A stretch of 64,000 nt of DNA from Valencia hispanica (GCA_963556495.2 OY747715.1:580001-644000); one strand, 5' to 3'; shown: positions 1 through 17,000, numbered from the stretch's first letter. Notes: generated by a model from the sequence alone, not told the origin. Translations and numbers: made by a program.

Positions 1-1135
1 TTCTGTTTTTTGCTGTTTTAAAATGATAGTTTTGAGTCTTTGAGTTAATATTTCTGATTTGGAATTTAGGGTCAATCTATCTGGCCTGTTTCTGTTCTAT
101 GACCTCGGATCATCTCGGTACCGGGTCCTTCAGGGAGACCCGTTCTGCAGCTCTAACCCCAACCTGTTCAAATCCAGAACCATGGAGACTGTCCAGTCTT
201 CAGGTAGTCTAGGCTCTTCAGGTCTCCAGGTTCTCTAGGTTCTCCAGGTTCTCTAGGTTCTCCATGTTCTTAAAGATCTTCAGTTTCACCAGGTTGTTCA
301 GATTCTACGGGTTCTTCAGGTTCTGTGGGTTCATCAGGCTCTCTATGTTTTTCCGTTTTTTTTTGGTTCTCCAGATTTTTTAGGCTCTCTAGGTTCTCCA
401 GGTTTTCTAAGTTCTTCAGGTTTTTAAGGTTCTTCAGGTTCTCTAGGTTTTCCAGGTTATGCAGGAAATCCAGGTTCTTCAGGTTTTGTTTAGGATCTTC
501 AGGTTCTCTAGGTTTTCCAGGTTTTCCATGTTCTCCAAGTTTTCTAGGTTCTTCAGGTTTTTAAGGTTCTTCAGGTCCTTCAGGTTCTCTAGGTTTTCCA
601 GGTTTTCCAGGTTATGCAGGATATCCAGGTTCTCCAGGTTTTCTAGGTTCTTCAGTTTTTTTTTTTGAATTTTCAGGTTCTCTAGGTTTTCCAGGTTTTC
701 CAGGTTTTCTAGGTTCTTCAGGTCCTCTAGGTTTTCAAGTTTTTCCAGGTTTTCCAGGTTCTTCTATTTTTTTTAGGTTCTTCAGGTTCTCCAGGGTCTG
801 CAGATTTTTAGGCTCTCTATGTTCTCCAGGTTTTCCAGGTTCTTCAGGTTCTCTAGGTTTTCCAGGTTCTCCAGGTTTTCTAGGTTCTTCAGTTTTTTTT
901 TTTGAATTTTCAGGTTCTCCAGGTTTTCCAGGTTTTCCAGGTGTTCCAGGTTTTCTAGGTTCTTCAGGTCCTCTAGGTTTTCCAGGTTTTCTAGGTTCTT
1001 CAGGTTTTAAAGGTTCTTCAGGTTTTCCAGGTTTTCTATGTTCTTCAGGTTCTCTAGGTTTTCCTGGTTCTTCAGGTTTTTTAAGGTTCTTTAGGTTGTT
1101 CAGGTCCTCTAGGTTTTCCAGGTTCTCCCCTCTGA
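1..1135. repeat. 9-bp minisatellite in camk2a intron 2
   Basis: Clear from about base 190, the stretch is built from variants of a 9-bp unit of the form AGGTTYTYC, with short T-tract interruptions. Because the period is a multiple of three it stays open in several frames: on the minus strand it reads as a Pro/Lys/Glu/Gly-rich three-residue repeat that looks collagen-like, on the plus strand as a Phe/Ser/Arg repeat. There is no exon-like boundary and no match to a known domain, so I treat it as non-coding. Bases 1-190 are ordinary sequence with nothing recognisable. Confidence 0.85.
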
Positions 1136-2057
1136 AACGTCTCATGGTCATCAGTCAGGATCAGGAGGTCGAGGTTCCAAACAGATGCCCCCTGCTGCTC
1201 ATCAGACAGAACAGAAGCTCCTTCTTCAGACCCTGAGGATTCATCTTTCCTAAATAGTCCGTCCGTCTCTGCTGGACTCTGTGGACCAGAATCAGAACCA
1301 GGATTGATCTTCATGTGAACGGATAAACAATCTGTGTGGTGAGCAGCAAGCTGGGCCTCTGCTGCCAGCGTGGAGTGATGAAACTTGGAGGAGAGCAGCA
1401 GGATGTAGAGGGAGTAATGAGCTGCTGATGAAGATTGGTTGTGTAACTGGAGCTCGTTAGGAGCTGAGATGTGGAGGAGGTGATCTGGCTACTGGACACA
1501 TTAAGTCCATAAACAGTTATTCCAGTAGAAGGTATCTGGTGGAAGTTCTGGCTGAAGGTTCTGACAGTTTATAGCTTCAGACATTGGCCGCTCCACTAAG
1601 GTTCCTCTGCTGCTGTTTTTCTAGCAGAAAAAAGACAAAGATCTTCAGGGTTTGGTTCAGTTGCTGACCGGCGTTCTCCAGGATATCAGACAGGATGAAG
1701 CAGGAATCATGGACCAGTTTCAGTTTGATGGATCAGGTGTTGAACAGCTGCAGGAACACTGCGTTATGTAACACCAAATCAGCAGAGAGTGAACACACAC
1801 ACATTTTCTGTCAACTTTGCAGCCTGTTGCTAGGCAACAGAAGGAAATCTCAAAACCACAATAGTAATAATAAAACAAATCTAGAGAATCCTGAGCTTCA
1901 CTGGTTCTGAGTTTCATCTGAGTCTGGATGAGTGGGACGATGGGGGTCGGAGTGGGGGGAATTTAAAAAAAGTTTTAAATAACATAAACCCATCCGAGGC
2001 TCCAGGTCTCCACTTCTTCCCAGAAGACTTACTGGGAGCATCCCTGACTGGTTTCCT
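1136..2057. other. camk2a intron 2, low-copy sequence
   Basis: Ordinary AT-balanced sequence between two arrays. I see no exon with conserved CaMKII residues here (exon 3 should encode a segment beginning DHQKLEREAR, which is absent), and no recognisable element. The next camk2a exon must therefore lie left of the window. Confidence 0.5.
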
Positions 2058-3485
2058 CTCAGTGTTTAACCTCATCTCAGTATTTATAAGCCTGAAATCT
2101 AGGTGTAGTAATGGACTCAGACCTGAACCTCCAGGGTCACATAAAGGTCAATAACAAGGTCAGCCTTCTATCACCTGAAGAACATTTCTAGGATTAAAGG
2201 ACTGATGTCGCAACAAGACCTAGAAAAACTCATCCATGGGTTTATCTTTAGTCGGATTGATTACTGCAACAGCGTCTTCACAGGTCTGCCTAAAAAGTCA
2301 ATCAGACAGCTGCAGCTGATCCAGAACGCTGCTGCTCGTGTTCCTCACTAGAACCAGGAAAGTAGAGAACATCACCCCAGTTCTAAAGTCCTTACACTGG
2401 CTCCCTGTAGCTCAGAGAATAGACTTCTAAATACTTTTACTAGTTTATAAATCACTACATGGCTTAGCACCAAAGTATGTTGAAGATCTACTGTTACTAT
2501 AGCAACCCCCCCCAGACCAATCAGGTCCTCTAATTCGTCTACTCAACATCCCTAGAATCAGAACCAAACATGGAGAAGCAGCTTTCAGTTTCTATGCTCC
2601 TCTAATCTGGAACAAACTTCCAGAAAACTGCAAAGCTGCTGAAACACTGAGTTCTTTTAAATCACAACTAAAAATGTATCTGTCCAGAGCTGATTTTGAG
2701 TGATGTGTTCATGTATCATGTTTTGTGTGAGCTTCTTGCTGTTTTCATATTATATGCTTTGTCTGTGTTTTACTGCTATATTTCATTTACCTCTTAATCA
2801 TGTAAAGCACATTGAATCACCTTGTTGTTGAAAGTGTGTCATACTAATGAAATTGCCTTGCCTTGCCTATAATCATCTCAGTGTTTAACCCCGTCTTTCT
2901 GAGTTAAACCGTGTTTCTCAGTGTTTAACATCGTCTCTCAGTGTTTAACCCAGCCTCTCTGTGTTTAACTCCATATCTCAGTGTTTAACCTCGTCTCTCT
3001 ATGTTTAACTTCGTCTCTCAGTGTTTAACCTCGTCTCTCAGTGTTTAACCCTGTCTCTCATTTTAATCTCATCTCTCAGTGTTTAACCCTGTCTCTCATT
3101 TTAACCCCGTCTTTGTGTTTAACATCGTCTCTCTGTGTTTAACATTGTCTCTCAGTGTTTAACCCAGTCTTTCTGTGTTTAATCCTGTCTCTCTGTGTTT
3201 AACCTCGTCTCTCTGTGTTTAACCTCGTCTCTCTGTGTTTAACCTCGTCTCTCAGTGTTTAACCTCGTCTCTCAGTGTTTAACCCAGTCTTTCTGTGTTT
3301 AATCCTGCTCTCATTGTTTAACTCCATATCTTAGTGTTTAATCCTTTCTCTCATTTTAACCCTGTCTCTCAGTGTTTAACCCAGTCTTTCTGTGTTTAAT
3401 CCTGTCTCTCATTGTTTAACTCCATATCTCTGAGTTTAACCTGTCTCTCTGTGTTTACCTCCATAACTCAGTGTTTAACATCATC
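2058..3485. repeat. 20-bp minisatellite, interrupted by an L2 copy
   Basis: Repeats of a unit of about 20 bp with core CTCAGTGTTTAACCTCGT run from about 2873 to 3485. The same unit is visible just left of the L2 fragment (2058-2080), so the array was one block before the retrotransposon landed in it. Units differ by substitutions and small deletions. No coding potential. Confidence 0.8.
2090..2867 (+). mobile_element. L2-type LINE, 3' end of ORF2 and 3' UTR
   Basis: Matches, almost base for base over some 260 bp, two other copies in this window (22729-22986 and 60950-61207). The translated segment contains the L2 ORF2 C-terminal pattern (FSRIDYCNSVFTGLPKKS, then QLIQNAAARV), broken by stops. 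It ends in a short tandem tail of CCTTG units. The flanks carry a TATAA direct repeat (2085-2089 and 2868-2872). The copy is severely 5'-truncated and inserted into the 20-bp minisatellite. Confidence 0.85.
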
Positions 3486-4106
3486 TTTTTTCTAGACAAA
3501 GTCATTGGCTGAGCCTTTGCTTTCACTACCTAAACATAAAGTGAACCCTATGAATACAAATTGAAATTGTTCAAACAGCCAGTTTGTCTGAAAAGTTGTA
3601 TTCTGAACCATATTTACCCCAGACCCTCAACACAACCCCAGTGGCTTCTTCAAGCCGTTAAAAGTAATCAGAAATGCCCAAATATCTTTATTATACGAGT
3701 TTTGGTGGCTGAGGCAGCTTTGTTTAGGTGATGCTGTGCGAGAAGATAGCTTTGGGAGTGAACTCCTCTACTGCTGGACGGATAAAGTACCAGGTAAAGG
3801 AGAAGCAGGGGAACCAACCCAAGAGGACGATCTAGCATGTTGGAGAATCATGTGGCTGGGGTCGCATTTTTGACAGGATTTTTAAAACAGTGAAGGAAAA
3901 ATCTTAAGGTCATCCATCTTTTTGACAAATTCACATGTCTGACCACTTGGTGCAGACATTTTCAGCTTTACACACTGAGCAGGCTACAGGTAACTAAATC
4001 GACCAAAACAGATTCCCATGAAAGCATCTGAGCATCTGACCTGGTCTCAATGAATCTCACTATCTAAGAGCCAACAGCGTGTTGAAGAGTTGCGTCTCTG
4101 ATGAGC
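3486..4106. other. camk2a intron 2, no recognisable feature
   Basis: Low-copy intronic sequence between the 20-bp and 30-bp arrays. I see no exon, RNA gene or mobile element in it. Confidence 0.45.
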
Positions 4107-5080
4107 TGCATCACGTCTCAGCTCCTTAGTTTTCAGCCAATCACATCTCAGCGCCTTAGTTTTCAGCCAATCACATGTCAGGTCCTTAGGTTTGAGCCAA
4201 TCACGTCTCGGCTTGTTAGGTTTCAGCCAATCACGTCTCAACTCCTTACATTTAAGCCAATCTCGTCTCAGCTCGTTAGTTTTCAGCCAATCAGGTCTCC
4301 GCTCGCTAAATTTGAGCCAATGATATCTCAGCTAGTTACATTTCAGCTAATCACATCTCAGCTTGTTACATTTAAGCCAATCACGTCTCAGCTCGTTAGG
4401 TTTCAGCCAGTCACATCTCAGCTCGTTACATCTAAGCCCATCACATCTCAGCTCGCTAGATTTCAGCCAATCAAATCTTATCTCGTTAGGTTTCAGCCAG
4501 TCACATCTCAGCTCGTTACATTTAAGCCCATCACATCTTAGCTTGCTAAATTTGAGCCAATCATGTCTTAGTTCGTTAGTTTTCAGCCAATCATGTCTCA
4601 GCTCATTAGGTTTCAGCCAATCCCGTCTCAGCTCGTAAGGTTTTAGCCAATCAAATCTCAGCTCACTACATTTAACCCCATCACATCTCAGCTCGCTAGA
4701 TTTCAGCCAATCACATCTTAGCTCGTTAGGTTTCAACCAATCTTGTTTTGTCTCCTCATGGTTAAGCCAATCATGTTTGAGCTCATTGGATTTCAGCCAA
4801 TCACGTCTCAGCTTGTTACATTTAAGCCAATCACGTCTCAGCTCGCTAAATTTGAGCCAATCATATCACAGCTAGTTACATTTCTGCCAATCACATCTCA
4901 GCTCGTTACATTTAAGCCAATCACGTCTTAGCTCGTTAGGTTTCAACCAATCTTGTTTCATCTCCTCATGGTTCAGCCAATCATGTCTGAGCTTGTTAGC
5001 TTTCAGCCAATCATGTCTCAGCTTTTTATGTTTCAGCAAATCACGTCTCAGCTCCTAATTTTTGAGCCAATGATTTTGGC
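4107..5080. repeat. 30-bp minisatellite with phased CCAAT motifs
   Basis: Thirty-two consecutive 30-bp units, each ending in a CCAAT slot, with core TTTCAGCCAATCA. The slot falls at 4137, 4167 and so on to 5067 with no insertion or deletion over 930 bp, although the units differ at many other bases. By eye 25 of 32 slots read CCAAT; the other seven are one-base variants (CTAAT, CCAGT, CCCAT, CAAAT). AGCCAATCA fits the NF-Y consensus RRCCAATSR. The 30-bp period keeps frames open on both strands (ten-residue repeats), but these are not genes. It lies in camk2a intron 2, ending 122 bp from exon 2. Confidence 0.9.
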
Positions 5081-5172
5081 TCCTTGTGGTTCAGCTGCTT
5101 ATGGATCAACAGGTTGCGTCCCAGCAGCAGGTGAAAGGACTGGGTGTTAAACTGTCAGACTACAACATGTCA

Positions 5173-7727
<2,555 letters not shown>

Positions 7728-8064
7728 GGCCGGGGTCAGACCTGTGGTCTTTCTCTGAGGATGATGATGGTGGAGTCTGCGAAGGCGCGGAGTCGGACCC
7801 TTCCGTTCGTCCGTCTGAGGAGGAGGAGGAGGAAGAGGAGGAGGAAGAGGAGGAGGAAGATGGAGGGAGAGAGCAGTGAGGAAGAGCGGAGTCTCTTCGT
7901 CTCTCTGAGCCGATCTGAGACTCAGACTGAGACTGAGGAGCTTTCAGAGGCTCGGCCCGCCCGCCCACTCCTGGGCTGGCCAATCACAGGCCGGGAAAGA
8001 CACACACAGCATCGCCATGGAAACTGCATCCTCAGTCTGAGCTGACAGCAGGAAACCTCAGAGA
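7728..8064 (-). promoter_or_regulatory. camk2a: camk2a 5' UTR and proximal promoter
   Basis: The 340 bp upstream of the camk2a start codon are GC-richer than the surroundings. They hold a polypyrimidine/GGA stretch (7815-7875), a GC-box-like CCCGCCCGCCC (7956-7966), a CCAAT box in consensus context (GGCCAATCA, around 7978-7986) and an RFX/X-box-like palindrome ATCGCCATGGAAAC at 8011-8024. There is no obvious TATA box. Motif calls are by eye; the transcription start is not determined. Confidence 0.55.
7815..7875. repeat. (GGA)n-rich purine tract
   Basis: Imperfect GGA/GAA trinucleotide tract on the plus strand, so TCC-rich in the camk2a leader. It produces poly-Ser and poly-Arg open frames that are not genes. 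Confidence 0.85.
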
Positions 8065-11000
8065 GAGTACTGTAGTACAGTCATACCACAGTACCACAGT
8101 AATACTACAGTAGAGTCATACCACAGTACCATAGTAATACTATAGTACAGTCATACCACAGTACCACAGTAATACTACAGTAAAGTCATACCACAGTACC
8201 ATAGTAATACTATAGTACAGTCATACCACAGTACCACAGTAATACTACAGTACAGTCATACCACAGTACCATAGTAATACTATAGTACAGTCATACCACA
8301 GTACCACAGTAAAACTACAGTACAGTCATACCACAGTACCATAGTAATACTGTAGTACAGTCATACCACAGTACCACAGTAAAACTACAGTACAGTCATA
8401 CCACAGTACCATAGTAATACTATAGTACAGTCATACCACAGTACCATAGTAATACTATAGTACAGTCATACCACAGTACCACAGTAATACTACAGTACAG
8501 TCATACCACAGTACCATAGTAATACTATAGTACAGTCATACCACAGTACCACAGTAATACTACAGTACAGTCATACCACAGTACCATAGTAATACTATAG
8601 TACAGTCATACCACAGTACCACAGTAAAACTACAGTACAGTCATACCACAGTACCATAGTAATACTGTAGTACAGTCATACCACAGTACCACAGTAAAAC
8701 TACAGTACAGTCATACCACAGTACCATAGTAATACTACAGTACAGTCATACCACAGTACCATAGTAATACTGTAGTACAGTCATACCACAGTAATACTAC
8801 AGTACAGTCATACCACAGTACCATAGTAATACTATAGTACAGTCATACCACAGTACCACAGTAATACTATAGTACTATATTAAAGTCATACCACACTACC
8901 ACATTAATACTATAGTACAGTCATTCCACAGTACCATAGTAATACTATAGTACAGTCATACCACAGTACCACAGTAATACTACAGTACAGTCATACCACA
9001 GTACCATAGTAATACTATAGTACAGTTATACCACAGTACCATAGTAATACTATAGTACTATATTAAAGTCATACCACACTACCACATTAATACTATAGTA
9101 TAGTCATTCCACAGTACCATAGTAATACTATAGTACAGTCATACCACAGTACCACAGTAATACTACAGTACAGTCATACCACAGTACCACAGTAAAACTA
9201 CAGTACAGTCATACCACAGTACCATAGTAATACTACAGTACAGTCATACCACAGTACCATAGTAATACTGTAGTACAGTCATACCACAGTACCACAGTAA
9301 TACTACAGTACAGTCATACCACAGTACCATAGTAATACTATAGTACAGTCATACCACAGTACCACAGTAATACTATAGTACTATATTAAAGTCATACCAC
9401 ACTACCACATTAATACTATAGTACAGTCATTCCACAGTACCATAGTAATACTATAGTACAGTCATACCACAGTACCACAGTAATACTACAGTATAGTCAT
9501 ACCACAGTAATACTATAGTAAACCCATACCACAGTAATACTATAGTACAGTCATAGCACATGACCATAGTAATACTATAGTACAGTCATACCACAGTACC
9601 ACAGTAATACTATAGTACTATATTAAAGTCATACCACACTACCACATTAATACTATAGTACAGTCATTCCACAGTACCATAGTAATACTATAGTACAGTC
9701 ATACCACAGTACCACAGTAATACTACAGTACAGTCATACCACAGTACCATAGTAATACTATAGTACAGTTATACCACAGTACCATAGTAATACTATAGTA
9801 CTATATTAAAGTCATACCACACTACCACATTAATACTATAGTACAGTCATACCACAGTACCATTGTAATACTATAGTACAGTCATACCACAGTACCATAG
9901 TAATACTACAGTACAGTCATACCACAGTACCATAGTAATACTATACTACAGTCATACCAAGGTACCATAGTAATACTATAATACAGTCATGTCACAGTTA
10001 TACTATAGTACAGCCATACCACGGTACCATAGTAATACTATAGTACAGTCATACCACAGTACCATAGTAATACTACAGTATAGTCATACCACAGTAATAC
10101 TATAGTAAACCCATACCACAGTAATACTATAGTACAGTCATAGCACATGACCATAGTAATACTATAGTACAGTCATACCACAGTACCACAGTAATACTAT
10201 AGTACAGTCATACCACAGTACCACAGTAATACTATAGTACAGTCATACATTAGTAATACTACAGTACAGTCATACCACAGTGCCATAGTAATACTACAGT
10301 ACTATATTAAAGTCATACCACTGTACCACAGTAATACTATAGTACAGTCATACCACAGTACCACAGTAATACTACAGTACAGTCATACCACAGTAATACT
10401 ATAGTACAGTCATACCACAGTACCATAGTAATACTACAGTATAGTCATACCACAGTAATACTATAGTAAACCCATACCACAGTAATACTATAGTACAGTC
10501 ATAGCACATGACCATAGTAATACTATAGTACAGTCATACCACAGTACCACAGTAATACTATAGTACAGTCATACCACAGTACCACAGTAATACTATAGTA
10601 CAGTCATACATTAGTAATACTACAGTACAGTCATACCACAGTGCCATAGTAATACTACAGTACTATATTAAAGTCATACCACTGTACCACAGTAATACTA
10701 TAGTACAGTCATACCACAGTACCACAGTAATACTACAGTACAGTTATACCACAGTACCACAGTAATACTATAGTACAGTCATAGCACAGTACCATAGTAA
10801 TACTATAGTACAGTCATACCACAGTACCATAGTAATACTATAGTACAATATTAAAGTCACACCACAGTACCACAGTAATACTATAGTACAGTCAAACCAC
10901 AGTAATACTACAGTACAGTCATACCACAGTAATACTATAGTACAGTCATACCACAGTACCATAGTAATACTATAGTACAGTCATACCACAGTACCATAGT

Positions 11001-14000
11001 AACACTATAGTACAGTCATCCCACAGTACCATAGTAATACTATAGTACAGTCATACCACAGTGCCATAGTAATACTACAGTACTATATTAAAGTCATACC
11101 ACAGTACCACAGTAATACTATAGTACAGTCATAGCACAGTACCATTGTAATACTATTTTACAGTCATGCCACAGTACCATTGTAATACTATAGTACAATA
11201 TTAAAGTCATACCACTGTACCACAGTAATACTATAGTACAGTCATACCACATTACCACAGTAATACTATAGTACAGTCATACCACAGTAATACTATAGTA
11301 CTGTCATACCACAGTAATACTATAGTACTGTCATACCACAGTAATACTATAGTACAGTCATACCACAGTAATACTATAGTATTGTCATACCACGGTAATA
11401 CTATATCACAGTCATACCACAGTAATACTATAGCACAGTAATACCACATTACCACAGTAATACTATAGTACAGTCATACCACAGTAATACTATAGTACTG
11501 TCATACCACAGTAATACTATAGTACAGTCATACCACAGTAATACTATAGTACTGTCATACCACAGTAATACTATAGCACAGTCATACCACAGTAATACTA
11601 TAGCACAGTAATACCACAGTACCACAGTAATACTATAGTACAGTCACACCACAGTAATACTATAGTACTGTCATACCACAGTAATACTATAGTACAGTCA
11701 TACCACAGTAATACTATAGTACAGTCATACCACAGTACCAAAGTAATACTATAGTACAGTCATACCACAGTAATACTATAGTACAGTAATACCACAGTAC
11801 CACAGTAATACTATAGTACTGTCATACCACAGTAATACTATAGTACAGTCATACCACAGTAATGCTATAGTACAGTCATATCACAGTAATACTATAGTAC
11901 AGACATACCACAGTAATACTATAGTACAGTCATAACACAGTACCAAAGTAATACTATAGTACAGTCATACCACAGTACCAAAGTAATACTATAGTACAGT
12001 CATACCACAGTAATACTATAGCACAGTAATACCACAGTACCACAGTAATACTATAGTACAGTCATACCACAGTAATACTATAGTACAGTCATATCACAGT
12101 AATACTATAGTACAGTCATATCACAGTAATACTATAGTACAGTATACACAGTATAGTAACACTATAGTACAGTATCCCACAGTACCAGTAATACTATAGT
12201 ACAGTCATACCACAGTACCATAGTAACACTATAGTACAGTCATCCCACAGTACCATAGTAATACTATAGTACAGTCATACCACAGTGCCATAGTAATACT
12301 ACAGTACTATATTAAAGTCATACCACAGTACCACAGTAATACTATAGTACAGTCATAGCACAGTACCATTGTAATACTATTTTACAGTCATGCCACAGTA
12401 CCATTGTAATACTATAGTACAATATTAAAGTCATACCACTGTACCCCAGTAATACTATAGTACAGTCATACCACATTACCACAGTAATACTATAGTACAG
12501 TCATACCACAGTAATACTATAGTACTGTCATACCACAGTAATACTATAGTACAGTCATACCACAGTAATACTATAGTATTGTCATACCACAGTAATACTA
12601 TAGTACAGTCATACCACAGTAATACTATAGTACAGTCATACCACAGTACTACTATAGTACAGTCATACCACAGTAATACTATAGTACTGTCATACCACAG
12701 TAATACTATAGTACAGTCATACCACAGTACCAAAGTAATACTATAGTACAGTCATACCACAGTAATACTATAGTACAGTCATATCACAGTAATACTATAG
12801 TACAGTCATACCACAGTAATGCTATAGTACAGTCATACCACAGTACCAAAGTAATACTATAGTACAGTCATACCACAGTAATACTATAGTACAGTCATAC
12901 CACAGTAATACTATAGCACAGTCATACCACAGTAATACTATAGCACAGTCATACCACAGTAATACTATAGTACAGTCATACCACAGTAATACTATAGTAC
13001 AGTCATATCACAGTAATACTATAGTACAGTCATGCCACAGTAATACTATAGCACAGTAATACCACAGTACCACAGTAATACTATAGTACAGTCATACCAC
13101 AGTAATACTATAGTACAGTCATATCACAGTAATACTATAGTACAGTCATATCACAGTAATACTATAGTACAGTCATACCACAGTACCATAGTAACACTAT
13201 AGTACAGTCATCCCACAGTACCATAGTAATACTATAGTACAGTCATACCACAGTGCCTAAGTAATACTACAGTACTATATTAAAGTCATACCACAGTACC
13301 ACAGTAATACTATAGTACAGTCATAGCACAGTACCATTGTAATACTATTTTACAGTCATGCCACAGTACCATTGTAATACTATATTACAATATTAAAGTC
13401 ATACCACTGTACCCCAGTAATACTATAGTACAGTCATACCACATTACCACAGTAATACTATAGTACAGTCATACCACAGTAATACTATAGTACTGTCATA
13501 CCACAGTAATACAATAGTACTGTCATACCACAGTAATACTATAGAATTGTCATACCACAGTAATACTATAGCACAGTCATACCACAGTAATACTATAGCA
13601 CAGTAATACCACATTACCACAGTAATACTATAGTACAGTCATACCACAGTAATACTATAGTACAGTCATACCACAGTACCAAAGTAATACTATAGTACAG
13701 TCATACCACAGTAATACTATAGTACAGTCATACCACAGTAATACTATAGCACAGTCATACCACAGTAATACTATAGCACAGTAATACCACAGTACCACAG
13801 TAATACTATAGTACAGTCACACCACAGTAATACTATAGTACTGTCATACCACAGTAATACTATAGTACAGTCATACCACAGTAATACTATAGTACAGTAA
13901 TACCACAGTACCACAGTAATACTATAGTACTGTCATACCACAGTAATACTATAGTACAGTCATACCACAGTAATGCTATAGTACAGTCATATCACAGTAA

Positions 14001-17000
14001 TACTATAGTACAGTCATACCACAGTAATACTATAGTACAGTCATAACACAGTACCAAAGTAATACTATAGTACAGTCATACCACAGTACCAAAGTAATAC
14101 TATAGTACAGTCATACCACAGTAATACTATAGCACAGTAATACCACAGTACCACAGTAATACTATAGTACAGTCATACCACAGTAATACTATAGTACAGT
14201 CATACCACAGTAATACTATAGTACAGTCATACCACAGTAATACTATAGTACAGTCATACCACAGTACTACTATAGTACAGTCATACCACAGTAATACTAT
14301 AGTACTGTCATACCACAGTAATACTATAGTACAGTCATACCACAGTACCAAAGTAATACTATAGTACAGTCATACCACAGTAATACTATAGTACAGTCAT
14401 ATCACAGTAATACTATAGTACAGTCATACCACAGTAATACTATAGCACAGTAATACCACATTACCACAGTAATACTATAGTACAGTCATACCACAGTAAT
14501 ACTATAGTACAGTCATACCACAGTAATACTATAGTACAGTCATACCCACAGTAATACTATAGTACAGTCATATCACAGTAATACTATAGTACAGTCATAC
14601 CACAGTAATACTATAGCACAGTAATACCACATTACCACAGTAATACTATAGTACAGTCATACCACAGTAATACTATAGTACTGTCATACCACAGTAATAC
14701 TATAGTACAGTCATACCACAGTACCAAAGTAATACTATAGTACAGTCATACCACAGTAATACTATAGCACAGTAATACCACAGTACCACAGTAATACTAT
14801 AGTACAGTCATACCACAGTAATACTATAGTACAGTCATACCACAGTAATACTATAGTACAGTCATACCACAGTAATACTATAGTACAGTCATACCACAGT
14901 AATACTATAGTACAGTCATAACACAGTACCAAAGTAATACTATAGTACAGTCATACCACAGTACCAAAGTAATACTATAGTACAGTCATACCACAGTAAT
15001 ACTATAGTACAGTAATACCACAGTACCACAGTAATACTATAGTACTGTCATACCACAGTAATACTATAGTACAGTCATACCACAGTAATACTATAGTACA
15101 GTCATACCACAGTAATACTATAGTACAGTCATATCACAGTAATACTATAGTACAGTCATACCACAGTACCATAGTAACACTATAGTACAGTCATCCCACA
15201 GTACCATAGTAATACTATAGTACAGTCATACCACAGTGCCATAGTAATACTACAGTACTATATTAAAGTCATACCACAGTACCACAGTAATACTATAGTA
15301 CAGTCATAGCACAGTACCATTGTAATACTATTTTACAGTCATGCCACAGTACCATTGTAATACTATAGTACAATATTAAAGTCATACCACTGTACCCCAG
15401 TAATACTATAGTACAGTCATACCACATTACCACAGTAATACTATAGTACAGTCATACCACAGTAATACTATAGTACTGTCATACCACAGTAATACTATAG
15501 TACAGTCATACCACAGTAATACTATAGTACAGTCATACCACAGTAATACTATAGTATTGTCATACCACAGTAATACTATAGCACAGTCATACCACAGTAA
15601 TACTATAGCACAGTAATACCACATTACCACAGTAATACTATAGTACAGTCATACCACAGTAATACTATAGTACAGTCATACCACAGTAATACTATAGTAC
15701 TGTCATACCACAGTAATACTATAGCACAGTAATACCACAGTACCACAGTAATACTATAGTACAGTCACACCACAGTAATACTATAGTACTGTCATACCAC
15801 AGTAATACTATAGTACAGTCATACCACAGTAATACTATAGTACAGTCATACCACAGTACGAAAGTAATACTTTAGTACAGTCATACCACAGTAATACTAT
15901 AGTACAGTAATACCACAGTACCACAGTAATACTATAGTACTGTCATACCACAGTAATACTATAGTACAGTCATACCACAGTAATGCTATAGTACAGTCAT
16001 ATCACAGTAATACTATAGTACAGTCATACCAAAGTAATACTATAGTACAGTCATACCACAGTACCAAAGTAATACTATAGTACTGTCATACCACAGTAAT
16101 ACTATAGTACAGTCATACCACAGTAATACTATAGTACAGTCATACCACAGTAATACTATAGTACAGTCATACACAGTAATACTATAGTACAGTCATACCA
16201 CAGTAATACTATAGTACAGTCATACCACAGTAATACTATAGTACAGTCATATCACAGTAATACTATAGTACAGTCATACCACAGTAATACTATAGTACAG
16301 TCATACCACAGTACTACTATAGTACAGTCATACCACAGTAATACTATAGTACTGTCATACCACAGTAATACTATAGTACAGTCATACCACAGTACCAAAG
16401 TAATACTATAGTACAGTCATACCACAGTAATGCTATAGTACAGTCATATCACAGTAATACTATAGTACAGTCATACCACAGTAATACTATAGTACAGTCA
16501 TAACACAGTACCAAAGTAATACTATAGTACAGTCATACCACAGTACCAAAGTAATACTATAGTACAGTCATACCACAGTGCCATAGTAATACTACAGTAC
16601 TATATTAAAGTCATACCACAGTACCACAGTAATACTATAGTACAGTCATAGCACAGTACCATTGTAATACTATTTTACAGTCATGCCACAGTACCACAGT
16701 AATACTATAGTATTGTCATACCACAGTAATACTATAGCACAGTAATACCACATTACCACAGTAATACTATAGTACAGTCATACCACAGTAATACTATAGT
16801 ACTGTCATACCACAGTAATACTATAGTACAGTCATACCACAGTAATACTATAGTACTGTCATACCACAGTAATACTATAGCACAGTCATACCACAGTAAT
16901 ACTATAGCACAGTAATACCACAGTACCACAGTAATACTATAGTACAGTCACACCACAGTAATACTATAGTACTGTCATACCACAGTAATACTATAGTACA

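Noticed and set aside
735..1151. Minus-strand 138-codon collagen-like frame (Gly-Lys-Pro and Glu-Pro repeats)
   Set aside because: It is the translation of the 9-bp minisatellite; no splice signals, no Gly-X-Y regularity over a real domain, and it overlaps similar frames on the other strand.
4101..4736. Overlapping open frames on both strands with ten-residue repeats
   Set aside because: The 30-bp period is divisible by three, so stop-free frames arise automatically; no domain or exon signal.
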